Source: Fibrobacter sp. (GTDB taxonomy: Bacteria > Fibrobacterota > Fibrobacteria > Fibrobacterales > Fibrobacteraceae). From it: a stretch of 36,115 bases of DNA. The notes below the pieces were generated by a model. That model was not told where the DNA came from, did not search any database, and saw nothing but the letters and a program-made list of their open reading frames with translations. The position numbers were made by a program, and so were the translations under genes. How positions within the stretch are numbered: the first letter of the stretch is position 1; each line of letters begins with the position of its first letter. This document shows positions 25,059-34,336 of the stretch, in pieces. The DNA is taken from contig JAISUZ010000078.1 in the NCBI GenBank assembly GCA_031271785.1, positions 1 through 36,115 on the forward strand. Direction: 5' to 3'.

Positions 25059-27801
25059 GAGAGGTGAGTTTCACCTGCTCTCCGTGACGTTTCGCGTGTT
25101 CCGCTCTTAAAAATTCCTGGCGTTCCTGCAAATTCCGGACAAATTCCGCGCGTTTGGATGGATTCATCCATTGTTCGATCAGAGTGGCGCCCTGCCCCGC
25201 ATCGGAAGCATAAATCACGGGCGCATCCGATTCCGGCGCAATTTTTACCGCGGTATGCACCGCTGAAGCCGCCGCGCCGCCGATAATCAGCGGGGTTTTT
25301 AAGCCTTCGCGTTTGAACGCTTTCGCAACCGTTACCATTTCATCGAGGCTCGGCGTTATCAAGCCCGAAAGCCCAACCATATCGGGTTTGTGTTCTTTCA
25401 TGGCTTCTACGATTTTTTCGCAAGGCACCATCACACCGAGGTCAACGACTTCGTAATGATTACAGGCAAGCACCACCGATACGATGTTTTTTCCGATGTC
25501 ATGCACGTCGCCTTTCACCGTAGCCATTATAATTTTTCCGGCTTTGAAATTCTCTCCGGATTTTTCCGCTTCAATATAAGGGAGCAGCACGGATACCGCG
25601 AGTTTCATCATGCGCGCGCTTTTCACGACTTGCGGTAAAAAGAGTTTACCTTCACCGAATAACTCCCCTACGCGATTCATGGCGTTCATTAAAGGACCTT
25701 CGATAATTTGTACCGCTTTTTCATACTTGGGAATGAGTTCGCGTACATCGTCTTCGATATAGCGGTCGATTCCTTTGATCATGGCGTACATGATCCGCTC
25801 TTCGGGTAATTCTTTACGCCAGGCTAAAGCATCGGCATTATTGTTATTTACAACCCCTCTGTCTTTTACCGACTGCGCATAAGTTAAAAGTTTATCGGTT
25901 GCATTCGGGTTTCGATTAAAAATCAAATCTTCAATTAAAGTGCGTTCTTCTTCCGGAATACTTTCGTAAGCAGGGAGCACGCCCGCATTCACAATCCCGA
26001 AATCCATGCCTGCTTTCCCGGCGTGGTAAAGGAAACAGGAATGAATGCTTTCCCGAATGGCGTTATTCCCCCGAAACGCGAAACTGAGATTGCTGACGCC
26101 GCCGACCACATGAGCATGCGGAAGGTTTTCCCGAATATAACGGCAGGTTTCGATAAAGTCTATACCGTAATTCGCGTGTTCGGCCATGCCCGTACCGATG
26201 GTGAGAATATTCGGGTCGAATAAAATATCTTCCGCCGGGAAATCCAGTTTGTCTCTAAGCAGACGATACATGCGTTCGCAAACCTGAATGCGGCGCGCAA
26301 GCGTGTCGGCTTGCCCCTGTTCGTCAAAAGCCATACAAACCAGCGCGAATCCGCGTTCACGCACTTTCCGGGCGCGTTCCAGAAAAATGCTTTCACCTTC
26401 TTTTAAACTGACGGAATTGACAATCCCCTTACCCTGCACACATTCCATACCGGCGAGAAGCACTTCAAAACGGGAACTGTCGATCATGAGAGGCACCCGC
26501 GCAATCGCAGGCTCGGACATGATCAGGTTCAGGAAATGAATCATCTCCTCTTTGGTGTCGATCATCCCGTCGTCCAGATTCACGTCAATCACCTGCGCGC
26601 CGTTCTCCGCTTGCTCTATGCCGATCGCCACGGCTTCGGCATATTTTTTTTCGCGGATCAGGCGCGCGAATTTAAGCGAACCCGCAATGTTCATGCGTTC
26701 CCCGATATTCACAAACCGGCTTTCCCGGGAAACTTCCATGCCGTCCAAACCCGAAAGCAGCAAATGGTGTTTGTTTTCGGGAACTTCCCGCGGAGAGATT
26801 CCCGTTAACTTACCGGCAATCGCCCGGATGGTTTCCGGCGTGGTTCCGCAGCAGCCGCCCACAATGTTCATCAGTTTTTCGGAAGCGAACTCCTGAAGAA
26901 TTTCCGCCATCTCTTCGGGAGTTTCGTTATAACCGCCGAACTCATTCGGGAGCCCGGCGTTCGGATGCACGCTCACGCGCACATACGCGTTTTGAATATC
27001 CCGGAGGTGCGCCCCCATTTCCCGTGCGCCGAGTGCGCAGTTGAAACCGATGCTGAAAACCGGGTAAGAAGAAAGACTGTGCCAGAATGCTTTTGCCGTT
27101 TGCCCCGCTAAAAGCCGCCCGCTCGAATCGGTAATGGTTCCCGAAACCATTACGGGAAACAGAGAGCCGCGCTTTTCGCATTCGTTCATAATGGCAAGGA
27201 GCGCTGCTTTGCAGTTCAGCGTATCGAATACGGTTTCCACCAAAAGAATATCCGCGCCGCCGTCCAGTAAACCGCGCGCCTGTTCCTGATAATTTTCAAC
27301 GAGTTCCGAGAATGTAACGGCTCGCGCCGCCGGGTCGGAAACGTCGGGGCTCATGCTCGCCGTTTTGGAAGTCGGACCCATGGAACCCGCCACAAAACAC
27401 GAAGAAACATTCCGTCCGTTTTTTTCACAAAAAGAGTTTACCGCCTCGCGCGCCACCCGTGCCCCGGCAAAAGCGATATCGTAAGCCCGGTCTTGAAGTC
27501 CGTATTCCGCCTGCCCGATGCGCGTGGCGCTGAACGTATTCGTTTCGATAATATCGGCGCCGGCTTCCAAATAAGCCGTATGAATATCCCGGATATGCTG
27601 AGGCGCGGTTAAGCACAAAACATCGTTATTCCCGGTCAGCTCCACCGGGTGATTTTGAAACATATCATCGCGGAAATCTTTTTCGGTGAGGTGAAGCCGC
27701 TGCACCATCGTTCCGAAAGCGCCGTCCAAAAAAACGATCCGTTCCGCGCAGAGATCCGCAAGCGATAAATAAGAATTCGAGAAAGGAATATTTGACTTCA
27801 T
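24994..27801 (-). CDS. metH: Methionine synthase MetH catalytic part (Hcy, CH3-THF, cobalamin domains)
   Basis: 935 residues from ATG 27801; longer starts at 27813, 27831 and 27855 lie in or upstream of the predicted promoter. It contains a homocysteine-binding barrel (FLDGAFGTM at the start, IGFNCALG and VGGCCGTTPE supplying zinc Cys), a pterin-binding barrel (FVNIGERMNIAGS, VIDVNLDD, GIVNSVSLKEGE), a cap, and the B12-binding domain with DVHDIGKNIV, whose His is the lower axial ligand. It transfers the methyl group from methyltetrahydrofolate to homocysteine via cobalamin. The frame ends in GCDCGCSH, a Cys-rich tail, instead of running into the activation domain. Confidence 0.95.
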   Translation of the reverse strand: MKSNIPFSNSYLSLADLCAERIVFLDGAFGTMVQRLHLTEKDFRDDMFQNHPVELTGNNDVLCLTAPQHIRDIHTAYLEAGADIIETNTFSATRIGQAEYGLQDRAYDIAFAGARVAREAVNSFCEKNGRNVSSCFVAGSMGPTSKTASMSPDVSDPAARAVTFSELVENYQEQARGLLDGGADILLVETVFDTLNCKAALLAIMNECEKRGSLFPVMVSGTITDSSGRLLAGQTAKAFWHSLSSYPVFSIGFNCALGAREMGAHLRDIQNAYVRVSVHPNAGLPNEFGGYNETPEEMAEILQEFASEKLMNIVGGCCGTTPETIRAIAGKLTGISPREVPENKHHLLLSGLDGMEVSRESRFVNIGERMNIAGSLKFARLIREKKYAEAVAIGIEQAENGAQVIDVNLDDGMIDTKEEMIHFLNLIMSEPAIARVPLMIDSSRFEVLLAGMECVQGKGIVNSVSLKEGESIFLERARKVRERGFALVCMAFDEQGQADTLARRIQVCERMYRLLRDKLDFPAEDILFDPNILTIGTGMAEHANYGIDFIETCRYIRENLPHAHVVGGVSNLSFAFRGNNAIRESIHSCFLYHAGKAGMDFGIVNAGVLPAYESIPEEERTLIEDLIFNRNPNATDKLLTYAQSVKDRGVVNNNNADALAWRKELPEERIMYAMIKGIDRYIEDDVRELIPKYEKAVQIIEGPLMNAMNRVGELFGEGKLFLPQVVKSARMMKLAVSVLLPYIEAEKSGENFKAGKIIMATVKGDVHDIGKNIVSVVLACNHYEVVDLGVMVPCEKIVEAMKEHKPDMVGLSGLITPSLDEMVTVAKAFKREGLKTPLIIGGAAASAVHTAVKIAPESDAPVIYASDAGQGATLIEQWMNPSKRAEFVRNLQERQEFLRAEHAKRHGEQVKLTSLEEARAHGENHFNGCDCGCSH

Positions 27802-27831
27802 AGATTTATGCATATTTTTAGATATTTGCAT

Positions 27832-27860
27832 AATATAGTTTTTTTGTAGATTCATTGCAA
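27832..27860 (-). promoter_or_regulatory. Predicted metH promoter, TTGCAA-17-TATATT
   Basis: Minus-strand TTGCAA (27860-27855) and TATATT (27837-27832), 17 nt apart. The expected transcript start near 27825 leaves only the ATG codons at 27813 and 27801 downstream. The element sits in the 90-nt space shared with the divergent sigma-factor gene. Confidence 0.5.
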
Positions 27861-27891
27861 CGTTTCACTCCGGAAAAACATCCAAATACCA

Positions 27892-28437
27892 ATGAACGAA
27901 ACAGATATCGTCCAAGAGCTTAAAAAAAGCAACCTCGCCGCACTGGAAACGGTATGGAATGAGAACAGCAAGAAAATTCTGAATCTCGCTTTCCGTATTC
28001 TTTCCGACCGCGATGCCGCCGAAGACGCATTGATGGATATTTTTGTTTCCATCCCGAAAGCGATTCACAGGTTCCGGGAGGAATCTTCGCTTTCCACATG
28101 GCTTTACCGTTTAACGGTGAACGAGTGCTTAATGAGGATTCGCAAAAGCAAACGCCGCGATGAAATTGAAAAAATGAGAGCGTGGGAAATCGAAACCCTT
28201 TCCATGGGCAATGCTTTTGAAGAAACGGAAATGTTCGACGGCGAGTTGCTGGAGCGCGCCCTTTCGGAGCTCCCCGCTCTGCAAAGAAGCATGCTTTGGC
28301 TGAAAGACGCGGAAGGAATTGATATCCGCTCTCTCGCCCGGATTTTTGAAATGCCGGAAGGAACGCTCAAATCGCACCTGTCCCGGACACGAGCCAAATT
28401 GAGGACTCAGCTTCATAAGGAGGTTTACTGTGCCTGA
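27892..28437 (+). CDS. ECF-family RNA polymerase sigma factor
   Basis: 181 residues with sigma region 2 (LAFRILSDRDAAEDALMDIF, then SLSTWLYRLTVNECLMRIRK) and region 4 (LPALQRSMLWLKDAEGIDIR, EGTLKSHLSRTRAKLR). ECF sigmas redirect RNA polymerase in response to envelope or other stress. It overlaps the next gene by 8 nt, and that gene looks like its anti-sigma factor. No ribosome-binding site is obvious before ATG 27892. It is divergent from metH. Confidence 0.93.
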   Translation: MNETDIVQELKKSNLAALETVWNENSKKILNLAFRILSDRDAAEDALMDIFVSIPKAIHRFREESSLSTWLYRLTVNECLMRIRKSKRRDEIEKMRAWEIETLSMGNAFEETEMFDGELLERALSELPALQRSMLWLKDAEGIDIRSLARIFEMPEGTLKSHLSRTRAKLRTQLHKEVYCA

Positions 28438-28750
28438 AACTTTTGACTTTTCCAAACTGCCGCAACTTTCTCCCCGAAACGATTCGTGGGAAAAAGTGAA
28501 AACGCGCCTAACCGAACAAAACCAAAGGAAAGTACTTCATTTCCCGAAGTTCTCCGCATTCACCGCTATGGCAGCGAGTTTGTTCCTGATGAGCGGAGCG
28601 TTTCTGTTGGAGCTTCACAGCTCCGGACAAATTAAACCGGTCACGGAAATGATTTTTGACGATGAAGTATTTTCTTGGTATTCCGAACTCGGTTCCGAAA
28701 AAGTAAACGACGATTTCGATGAATTTTTAACCATCTACTTAGAAGAATAA
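28430..28750 (+). CDS. Probable membrane anti-sigma factor
   Basis: 106 residues with a short polar N-terminus, one transmembrane segment (about residues 42-62), and a periplasmic acidic tail. The N-terminal half would be cytoplasmic, as in anti-sigma factors; no zinc-binding motif is seen. The GTG start at 28430 overlaps the sigma gene and has AAGGAGG upstream. The role rests mostly on position and topology. Confidence 0.65.
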   Translation: MPETFDFSKLPQLSPRNDSWEKVKTRLTEQNQRKVLHFPKFSAFTAMAASLFLMSGAFLLELHSSGQIKPVTEMIFDDEVFSWYSELGSEKVNDDFDEFLTIYLEE

Positions 28751-28761
28751 CGGAGGTTCTA

Positions 28762-29295
28762 ATGTCTTCCCATTCCAAAATCCTGATCGCGAGCGCACTG
28801 CTCTTTGCCGCTTCCGTCGGTTTCTTTGCAAGCGCTTTTGTCTTCAACCATTCCCCGGGAAAAATGTTCTGCTCAAAAAACACACCGGCGGAAATACAAA
28901 AACCCTTTAAACATTCCATGAAAAAATCCGATTTCCCCAAAAAAGAAATGAAGGAACGGCATGAAAAAATGGAAAAATATATCGGACTGACCGAAGAACA
29001 AAAGCAAGCTTTAAAAGAACAAAAAAAGAAAAAAATGAACGCGCGCATGGAATCCAAAAAAGAACGGCAGCAAGTCGAACACCGTTTACGCGAAGTGCTT
29101 TCCGCCGACAGCCTCGACGAAGCGGCGCTTAAAAGCGTGAAAGATTCCCTCATGGCGCTGAACGCAAAAGAACTGGACGCAAAAATCGCCGATGTCCGTT
29201 TCTGGATCAACACCCTCACGCCGGAACAAAGCGCCAAAATGCGGCAGTTCCATGAAAAGAAAGGGAAACACAAATCCGGCGGGAAAAAACACTAA
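28762..29295 (+). CDS. Spy/CpxP-like periplasmic stress protein
   Basis: 177 residues with an N-terminal signal or anchor segment (about 7-30), then a highly charged helical region. It has two LTxxQ motifs characteristic of the Spy/CpxP/ZraP group: LTEEQ near residue 76 and LTPEQ near residue 152. The C-terminus is Lys/His-rich. Spy and CpxP are periplasmic chaperones or sensors of envelope and metal stress. GGAGG precedes the ATG. With the sigma and anti-sigma genes it forms a likely self-contained stress module. Confidence 0.75.
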   Translation: MSSHSKILIASALLFAASVGFFASAFVFNHSPGKMFCSKNTPAEIQKPFKHSMKKSDFPKKEMKERHEKMEKYIGLTEEQKQALKEQKKKKMNARMESKKERQQVEHRLREVLSADSLDEAALKSVKDSLMALNAKELDAKIADVRFWINTLTPEQSAKMRQFHEKKGKHKSGGKKH

Positions 29296-29300
29296 AAAAT

Positions 29301-29322
29301 GCCGCCCTATTTTTGGGGCGGC
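29301..29322 (-). terminator. Hairpin terminator, minus-strand T-run
   Basis: GCCGCCC and GGGCGGC pair around an 8-nt loop. On the minus strand the stem is followed by ATTTTTT, so it would stop panC-operon transcription before the Spy-like gene. On the plus strand the stem lies 5 nt after the Spy-like stop but lacks a T-run. Confidence 0.6.
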
Positions 29323-29455
29323 TCCCGCCATTTCATTCCGGGACCGAGCTCGCATTTTGCACGGTAGCAAAGCTACCGGCAATAAGTATCGCCGCAGATT
29401 TGAAAACGGAGCCGCGGAACGCGTCTCCGCAATTCCGGCCGCATCCCCGCCACAA

Positions 29456-30298
29456 TTAAAGTTCCAAATTATCAATCAGACGGGTTTTGCCGCTGAAACC
29501 GGCCACCAAAATAACCGCATCTTCTTTTAAGAGTCCGTGAAGCGATTTTAAATCTTTCCGGCTGACAATCTCAATATATTGAACAACAATTCCGCTCATC
29601 AGCATGGGGCGCATCACAATATCCCGCAAAGCGGAAATCCGGCGTTCTCCGGCATCGTAAGCCGATTTTCCGGCAAGGAGCCCGCGGTAAATGCTCGCGG
29701 CATTCGTGCGTTCGATTTCGCTCATGTATTCGTTGCGGCTTGAGCGCGCAAGCCCCGATTCTTCACGAATGATCGGGAGAAGTTCCACCCTAACATCAAA
29801 ATTCAAATCATCTGTCATGCGCCGGATCAAAAAAGCCTGCTGGTAATCTTTTTTTCCGAAGTAAGCCCGATCGGCCTTAGTAATGGCAAACAACTTAGTG
29901 ACCACCGTAAGAACACCGCGGAAATGACCCTCGCGGTATTTTCCGCAATAGGCATTTTCAAGAGTCTCGTTACGAACCCAGGTGAGCTGTTTTCCGTTCG
30001 GATACATTTCCTCCGCCGAGGGCGCGAAAACAAATGACGCCCCCGCGCCTTCCACCGCTTCCGCATCTTTTTCAAGGCGGCGCGGATACTTATCCAAATC
30101 TTCGTTTTTCCCAAACTGAGTCGGGTTTACGAAAACACTCACCACCGTCGCATCGCACTCTTCCGCGGATTTTTGAACAAGGCTTAAATGCCCTTCATGA
30201 AGCGCGCCCATGGTGGGAACAAGCCCGATTGTTTTTCCCTTTTTCTTATAAACAGCAAGTTCACGGCGCAGTTCCGCAATGGTTTGAATAATTTGCAT
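29456..30298 (-). CDS. panC: Pantothenate synthetase
   Basis: 280 residues, full length. It condenses pantoate and beta-alanine with ATP in the cytoplasm to make pantothenate. Signature motifs are GLVPTMGALHEGHLSLV (HxGH), VFVNPTQFGKNEDLDKYPR, FGKKDYQQ and ESGLARSSRNEY (KMSKS-like). I chose ATG 30298, 4 nt after the stop of the kinase gene, over an upstream in-frame start. It is the last gene of a folK-kinase-panC operon. Confidence 0.97.
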   Translation of the reverse strand: MQIIQTIAELRRELAVYKKKGKTIGLVPTMGALHEGHLSLVQKSAEECDATVVSVFVNPTQFGKNEDLDKYPRRLEKDAEAVEGAGASFVFAPSAEEMYPNGKQLTWVRNETLENAYCGKYREGHFRGVLTVVTKLFAITKADRAYFGKKDYQQAFLIRRMTDDLNFDVRVELLPIIREESGLARSSRNEYMSEIERTNAASIYRGLLAGKSAYDAGERRISALRDIVMRPMLMSGIVVQYIEIVSRKDLKSLHGLLKEDAVILVAGFSGKTRLIDNLEL

Positions 30299-30302
30299 GG
30301 AA

Positions 30303-30953
30303 TCAGCCCCCTTCCGGGACAAAGTAGGTGGTTTGCGAAGGACAACTTTCAATAGCGTTCAGCACCTGCTGCAAGTGCCCTTCGTTATGAACAAAGTCAA
30401 TATGATCCGTATTGATAATCAGCACGGGACTTTCCCGGTAATGAAAGAAATGATGATTGTAACGTTCCGTAAGTTCGCGCAAATAACGCGGTTCGATAGT
30501 GCGCTCCATGGAGCGGCCCCGTTTCTGAATCCGCTTTAAAAGCGTGGGAACACTCGCCTGCAGATAAACAATCAAATCGGGAACGGGAGCATTCTTGGAA
30601 AGCGCTTCCGAAACGGTTTCATACATGCCGAGTTCGCTTTCCGATAAATTCTGGAACGCGAAAATGCGGTCTTTATCGAAAGTATAATCGCTGATTACCA
30701 AATTCCGGAACAAATCATTCTGTACAAAGGTATCTTGAAACTGACGGTGCCGCGAGAGGAGGAAAAATAACTGCGTTTGAAACGCGTAGGCTTCCGGCAT
30801 TTCATAAAATTTTTCAAGGAACGGATTTTCGTTAAATTGCTCTTCGATAAGCGTGACATTCAGCCGTTTCGCGAGTTCTTTGGCAAGCGAGGTTTTTCCA
30901 ACGCCGATTACGCCTTCGACGGCAAGAAACCGAATATCTTCGGGCATGTTCAT
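30303..30953 (-). CDS. Deoxynucleoside (deoxyadenosine/deoxyguanosine-type) kinase
   Basis: 216 residues with a P-loop (EGVIGVGKTSLAKEL), a central YTFDKDRIFA segment (the aromatic/DR region of deoxynucleoside kinases), and an RGRSMERTIEPRYL lid. Such enzymes salvage deoxynucleosides by phosphorylation. The start ATG at 30953 overlaps the folK stop as ATGA. Nucleoside specificity is not decidable by eye. It is the middle gene of the folK-kinase-panC operon. Confidence 0.88.
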   Translation of the reverse strand: MNMPEDIRFLAVEGVIGVGKTSLAKELAKRLNVTLIEEQFNENPFLEKFYEMPEAYAFQTQLFFLLSRHRQFQDTFVQNDLFRNLVISDYTFDKDRIFAFQNLSESELGMYETVSEALSKNAPVPDLIVYLQASVPTLLKRIQKRGRSMERTIEPRYLRELTERYNHHFFHYRESPVLIINTDHIDFVHNEGHLQQVLNAIESCPSQTTYFVPEGG

Positions 30954-31456
30954 TTTTGTTCCTCGATTTTTACAAAATCCGGATCGCCTTCTTTCTCGCG
31001 AAGTCCGGAGAGGAGTTCCTGCATGGTGCTTCCCGTGAGCGGATCCACCCACTCCGGAGCGATGTCGCAAAAAGGAACAAGCACAAACTGCCGCTTGTAA
31101 ATTTCCGGATGCGGAAGCGTGGGGCGGCCGTTTACAATGGTATTTCCGTAAAATAAAAGATCCAGGTCAATTTCTCTTGCTTCCCAATGCCCGCGCGGTT
31201 TACGCCCCAAAAAACACTCCGCCCCTTTCAAATAATTCAAAAGCCGCACAGCGCCTTGAGTGTACCAAAAACTCACGACTTGATTGTAATAACGCCCCTG
31301 CCCCGATGGACCCACCGGAGGCGTTTCGTAAACAGGACTTTCTTTCCAGCCGCCCACAGCTACACGGCGGAGCATTTCCCGGGCGGCGGCGAGGCGTTCG
31401 CTTCGAGGTTCCAAATTGCTGCCGAGAGCCACAAAAACTCGTTCTAAAAATTCCAC
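30950..31456 (-). CDS. folK: 2-amino-4-hydroxy-6-hydroxymethyldihydropteridine pyrophosphokinase
   Basis: 168 residues, normal for HPPK. It transfers pyrophosphate from ATP to hydroxymethyldihydropterin in folate synthesis. Motifs are FVALGSNLEPR, YETPPVG, YYNQVV, EIDLDLLFYG and LPHPEIYKRQFVLVP. It is the first gene of the operon, overlapping the kinase by 4 nt. Its promoter is presumably in the 191-nt gap to rho, but I cannot name boxes. Confidence 0.96.
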   Translation of the reverse strand: MEFLERVFVALGSNLEPRSERLAAAREMLRRVAVGGWKESPVYETPPVGPSGQGRYYNQVVSFWYTQGAVRLLNYLKGAECFLGRKPRGHWEAREIDLDLLFYGNTIVNGRPTLPHPEIYKRQFVLVPFCDIAPEWVDPLTGSTMQELLSGLREKEGDPDFVKIEEQK

Positions 31457-31647
31457 GCTCTTAATATAGCTAAAAAGTTTATCAAAAAATGCGGTTTTTC
31501 CTTATGACAAAAGAAACAGGTTTATGTAACTTTGAAATGTAAAAGCCGGATTTACTCCGGAATTTCATCTCAATCTTTTTTGCGTATTCAATCTGCAAAA
31601 ATCAATTTCATTCTTTTTTCACAGATTATTGACTCAGGAGTTCTCTC
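31457..31647. other. Divergent folK/rho intergenic region
   Basis: 191 nt, AT-rich, with no clear -35/-10 pair for either direction. A short CCGGA / TCCGG hairpin (31546-31560) lies in the probable rho leader, followed by a T-run about 20 nt later. This could be a rho-leader element, but support is thin. Confidence 0.35.
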
Positions 31648-33510
31648 GTGCCGAGACCGAAAAAAAGCGAAATCCAATACATTTCCGATACTGTTTCTCC
31701 CGATGCGCCGATCCCTAATTTGGAAGCGCTTGGCGATTTGGCAAACCCAATCACTTTTCCCGAAGAAGCGGAAAAACCGGCTCCGCGGAGAGGCCGCCCC
31801 AAAAAAATTCAGCCTGTTCCTCAGGAACAAACTCCCGCTGCAGTTCCTCCGGCTCCCGTACAAAACATACCGGCTTCTTATACGCCGGAAGTTCAGGCAC
31901 CGCCGCCTATCCCGGTTCATGAAACTCAGGTTCCCCCACCCTCCGTTCCGGTTCCTGCAAACTCTCCGGCAGAACCCGCAAACGTTTCCGCCAAACAGGA
32001 AAACTCCGAAACGCCGAGAGAAAACGCAGGCGAAGGCGAGAATGCTCCTCAAGGCGACAGACGCTTCCCGAATCAACAGCGATTCGATAAATACAATAAC
32101 AACAATAACAGATTTAATAACAACAATAATAATAACGGCAAATACAACAAATTCAATAAAAACAACAACCGCCGCAACAACCGTTTTGCACCGCAGGAAG
32201 ATTACACCGAAAACATGATTCAAGCGCCGCCGGCCGACCCCGAAAAAGTAGCGCTCGCCATGCAAAAATGGAAAGAGCTTCGCAATATGCCCATGTTTGA
32301 ACTGGTCCGCATGGCGATGGATCTTGAAATTCCCGATTTGAAAAGAATGCGCAAGCAAGCGCTCATTTACCGGATTCTCGGAATCACCGCAGGCGAAGAC
32401 GTGCCGATTTATACCGAAGGGGTTCTTGAAATCATGAATGAAGGGCACGGTTTTTTACGAAGCCCCGATTTAAACTATCTCGCCGGTTCGGACGATATTT
32501 ATATCAGCCCGAGTCAGATTCGCCGCTTTGATTTAAAATCCGGTGATTCCGTTACGGGGCAAGTACGCCAGCCGCAGGATAACGAACGGTATTTCGCGCT
32601 CATGCGAATCGATACCATCAACTTTGAACCGCCGGAAAAAGCAAAACGCCGCGTGGCTTTCGAATACCTCACGCCGCTTCACCCTTATGAACGCCTGAAT
32701 CTCGAATGGCGCAGCGATGAACTCAGTACGCGCATTATGGATCTGTTTACGCCCATCGGCAAAGGACAGCGCGGTATTTTGCTTGCGCCGCCGCGAACCG
32801 GTAAAACGGTGCTTCTCCAAAACCTCGCGAACGCCATTGCGCAGAACCATCCGGAAGTCAAACTTTTTGTGCTCCTCATTGACGAACGCCCCGAAGAAGT
32901 GACCGACATGAAGCGCCATGTGAAAGGCGAAGTGCTCGCTTCCACTTTCGACGAACCGCCCGAACGCCACGTTCAAGTCGCGGACATGGTTCTCGAAAAA
33001 GCAAAGCGCCTTGTGGAATACGGAAACGATGTGGTGATTCTTTTGGATTCCATTACGCGTTTCGCCCGTGCAAACAACGTGGTGATTCCTCACTCCGGAA
33101 AAATTTTATCCGGCGGTGTCGATGCCATGGCGTTGCAGCGCCCGAAACGTTTCTTCGGCGCGGCGCGGAAAATCGAAAACGGAGGCTCGCTCACCATTAT
33201 CGGAACCGCGCTCATTGAAACCGGAAGCCGCATGGACGAAGTGATTTTCGAAGAATTCAAAGGCACCGGCAACATGGAACTCGTACTGGACCGCCGCATT
33301 TCCGAAAAGCGGATTTGGCCCGCCATCGATATTTTCAAATCCGGCACCCGGAAAGAAGAACTCCTGCTCACCGAAGACGAAATGCGCCGCGTATGGATTC
33401 TCCGCCGTTATCTCCAAGATCAAACATCCATTGAAATTATGGAATTTATGCGGGATAAAATGCTGAAAACCAAGACCAACAAAGATTTTCTTTCGTCAAT
33501 GAACGGCTAA
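31648..33510 (+). CDS. rho: Transcription termination factor Rho with long N-terminal extension
   Basis: 620 residues against about 420 for E. coli Rho. Residues 1-205 are a low-complexity extension with an AT-hook-like RRGRPKK (47-53), a Pro-rich part (55-120) and an Asn-rich tract (19 Asn in 150-180). A Rho_N helical domain (about 205-250), the cold-shock-like RNA-binding domain ([20 protein letters not shown]) and the ATPase follow. The ATPase has Walker A APPRTGKT with Lys386, then [13 protein letters not shown] and the [16 protein letters not shown] region. Rho ends transcripts as an RNA-dependent ATPase hexamer. The GTG start has CAGGAG 7 nt upstream. It is followed 10 nt later by proC. 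Confidence 0.97.
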   Translation: MPRPKKSEIQYISDTVSPDAPIPNLEALGDLANPITFPEEAEKPAPRRGRPKKIQPVPQEQTPAAVPPAPVQNIPASYTPEVQAPPPIPVHETQVPPPSVPVPANSPAEPANVSAKQENSETPRENAGEGENAPQGDRRFPNQQRFDKYNNNNNRFNNNNNNNGKYNKFNKNNNRRNNRFAPQEDYTENMIQAPPADPEKVALAMQKWKELRNMPMFELVRMAMDLEIPDLKRMRKQALIYRILGITAGEDVPIYTEGVLEIMNEGHGFLRSPDLNYLAGSDDIYISPSQIRRFDLKSGDSVTGQVRQPQDNERYFALMRIDTINFEPPEKAKRRVAFEYLTPLHPYERLNLEWRSDELSTRIMDLFTPIGKGQRGILLAPPRTGKTVLLQNLANAIAQNHPEVKLFVLLIDERPEEVTDMKRHVKGEVLASTFDEPPERHVQVADMVLEKAKRLVEYGNDVVILLDSITRFARANNVVIPHSGKILSGGVDAMALQRPKRFFGAARKIENGGSLTIIGTALIETGSRMDEVIFEEFKGTGNMELVLDRRISEKRIWPAIDIFKSGTRKEELLLTEDEMRRVWILRRYLQDQTSIEIMEFMRDKMLKTKTNKDFLSSMNG

Positions 33511-33520
33511 GGAGTTTAGG

Positions 33521-34324
33521 ATGACTGCAAAGAATATTTTATTTATCGGTGCGGGAAATATGGGTTCGGCGATTATCCGCGGACTCCTTCAATCCGGTTA
33601 CGCTTCGGATTCGCTTTATTTTGTGGAACCTTCCGATGTTCTCAGCGAAGAACTCGCAAATCAAGGGCTTCACCGTGCCGCTTCTTTGGAAGAGGGCGTT
33701 TCAAAAGCGGACGCTGTTATTCTTTGCATTAAACCTCAAATTTTTAAAACCGCGGCGGGCTCTTGGAAAAGCGCCATGGCGGGGCTCAAAAAGAAACCGC
33801 TTTTCATGTCGATTATGGCCGGCGTTTCCCGGAAAACCATGCTTGAATTTTTAGGAGAAGTCGAAGTCACGCGCATTATGCCGAACCTCCCGATGACCGT
33901 CGGAAAAGGGGTCGCGGCGATTGCCACCGACGGCGTTTCCGAAGAATCCATGACATTCATTAAAAGTATTTTTTCTCCGATTGCCGTGACGGTGGAAGTT
34001 CCCGAATCCGGAATGGACGCGGTCACCGGCGTTTCCGGAAGCGGCCCCGCTTATGTTTTTGAGTTTGTAGAAGGCTTGATCCGCGGCGGCGTTCAAATGG
34101 GACTCTCCCGGGAAACCGCAACAGCTCTTACTCTCGGTACTCTCGAAGGAAGTTTGGAAATGCTCCGCCAAAGCGGGAAAAGCCCCGCGGAACTTTCGGC
34201 GATGGTTTCTTCTCCCGGCGGCACCACGATCGCGGCGATTCAAGCCATGGAAAATGCCGCTTTCCGCGGAACCTTAATGAAAGCCGTCGAAGCCGCCACG
34301 CAGCGATCCAAAGAACTCGGATAA
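33521..34324 (+). CDS. proC: Pyrroline-5-carboxylate reductase
   Basis: 267 residues, normal length. It reduces pyrroline-5-carboxylate to proline with NAD(P)H. The nucleotide motif IGAGNMGSAI is N-terminal; CIKPQ, MPNLP, the GSGPAYVFEFVEGL helix and the SSPGGTTIAAIQAMEN C-terminal signature are present. The AAGGAG site ten nt after the rho stop drives the ATG. Probably co-transcribed with rho and the downstream activator. Confidence 0.96.
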   Translation: MTAKNILFIGAGNMGSAIIRGLLQSGYASDSLYFVEPSDVLSEELANQGLHRAASLEEGVSKADAVILCIKPQIFKTAAGSWKSAMAGLKKKPLFMSIMAGVSRKTMLEFLGEVEVTRIMPNLPMTVGKGVAAIATDGVSEESMTFIKSIFSPIAVTVEVPESGMDAVTGVSGSGPAYVFEFVEGLIRGGVQMGLSRETATALTLGTLEGSLEMLRQSGKSPAELSAMVSSPGGTTIAAIQAMENAAFRGTLMKAVEAATQRSKELG

Positions 34325-34336
34325 GGTTTCTCCGCC

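Noticed and set aside
31588-32448. 286-codon minus-strand frame opposite rho
   Set aside because: It is antisense to the low-complexity rho extension. Its Val/Ile and Phe/Arg-rich stretches mirror Asn and Pro codons.
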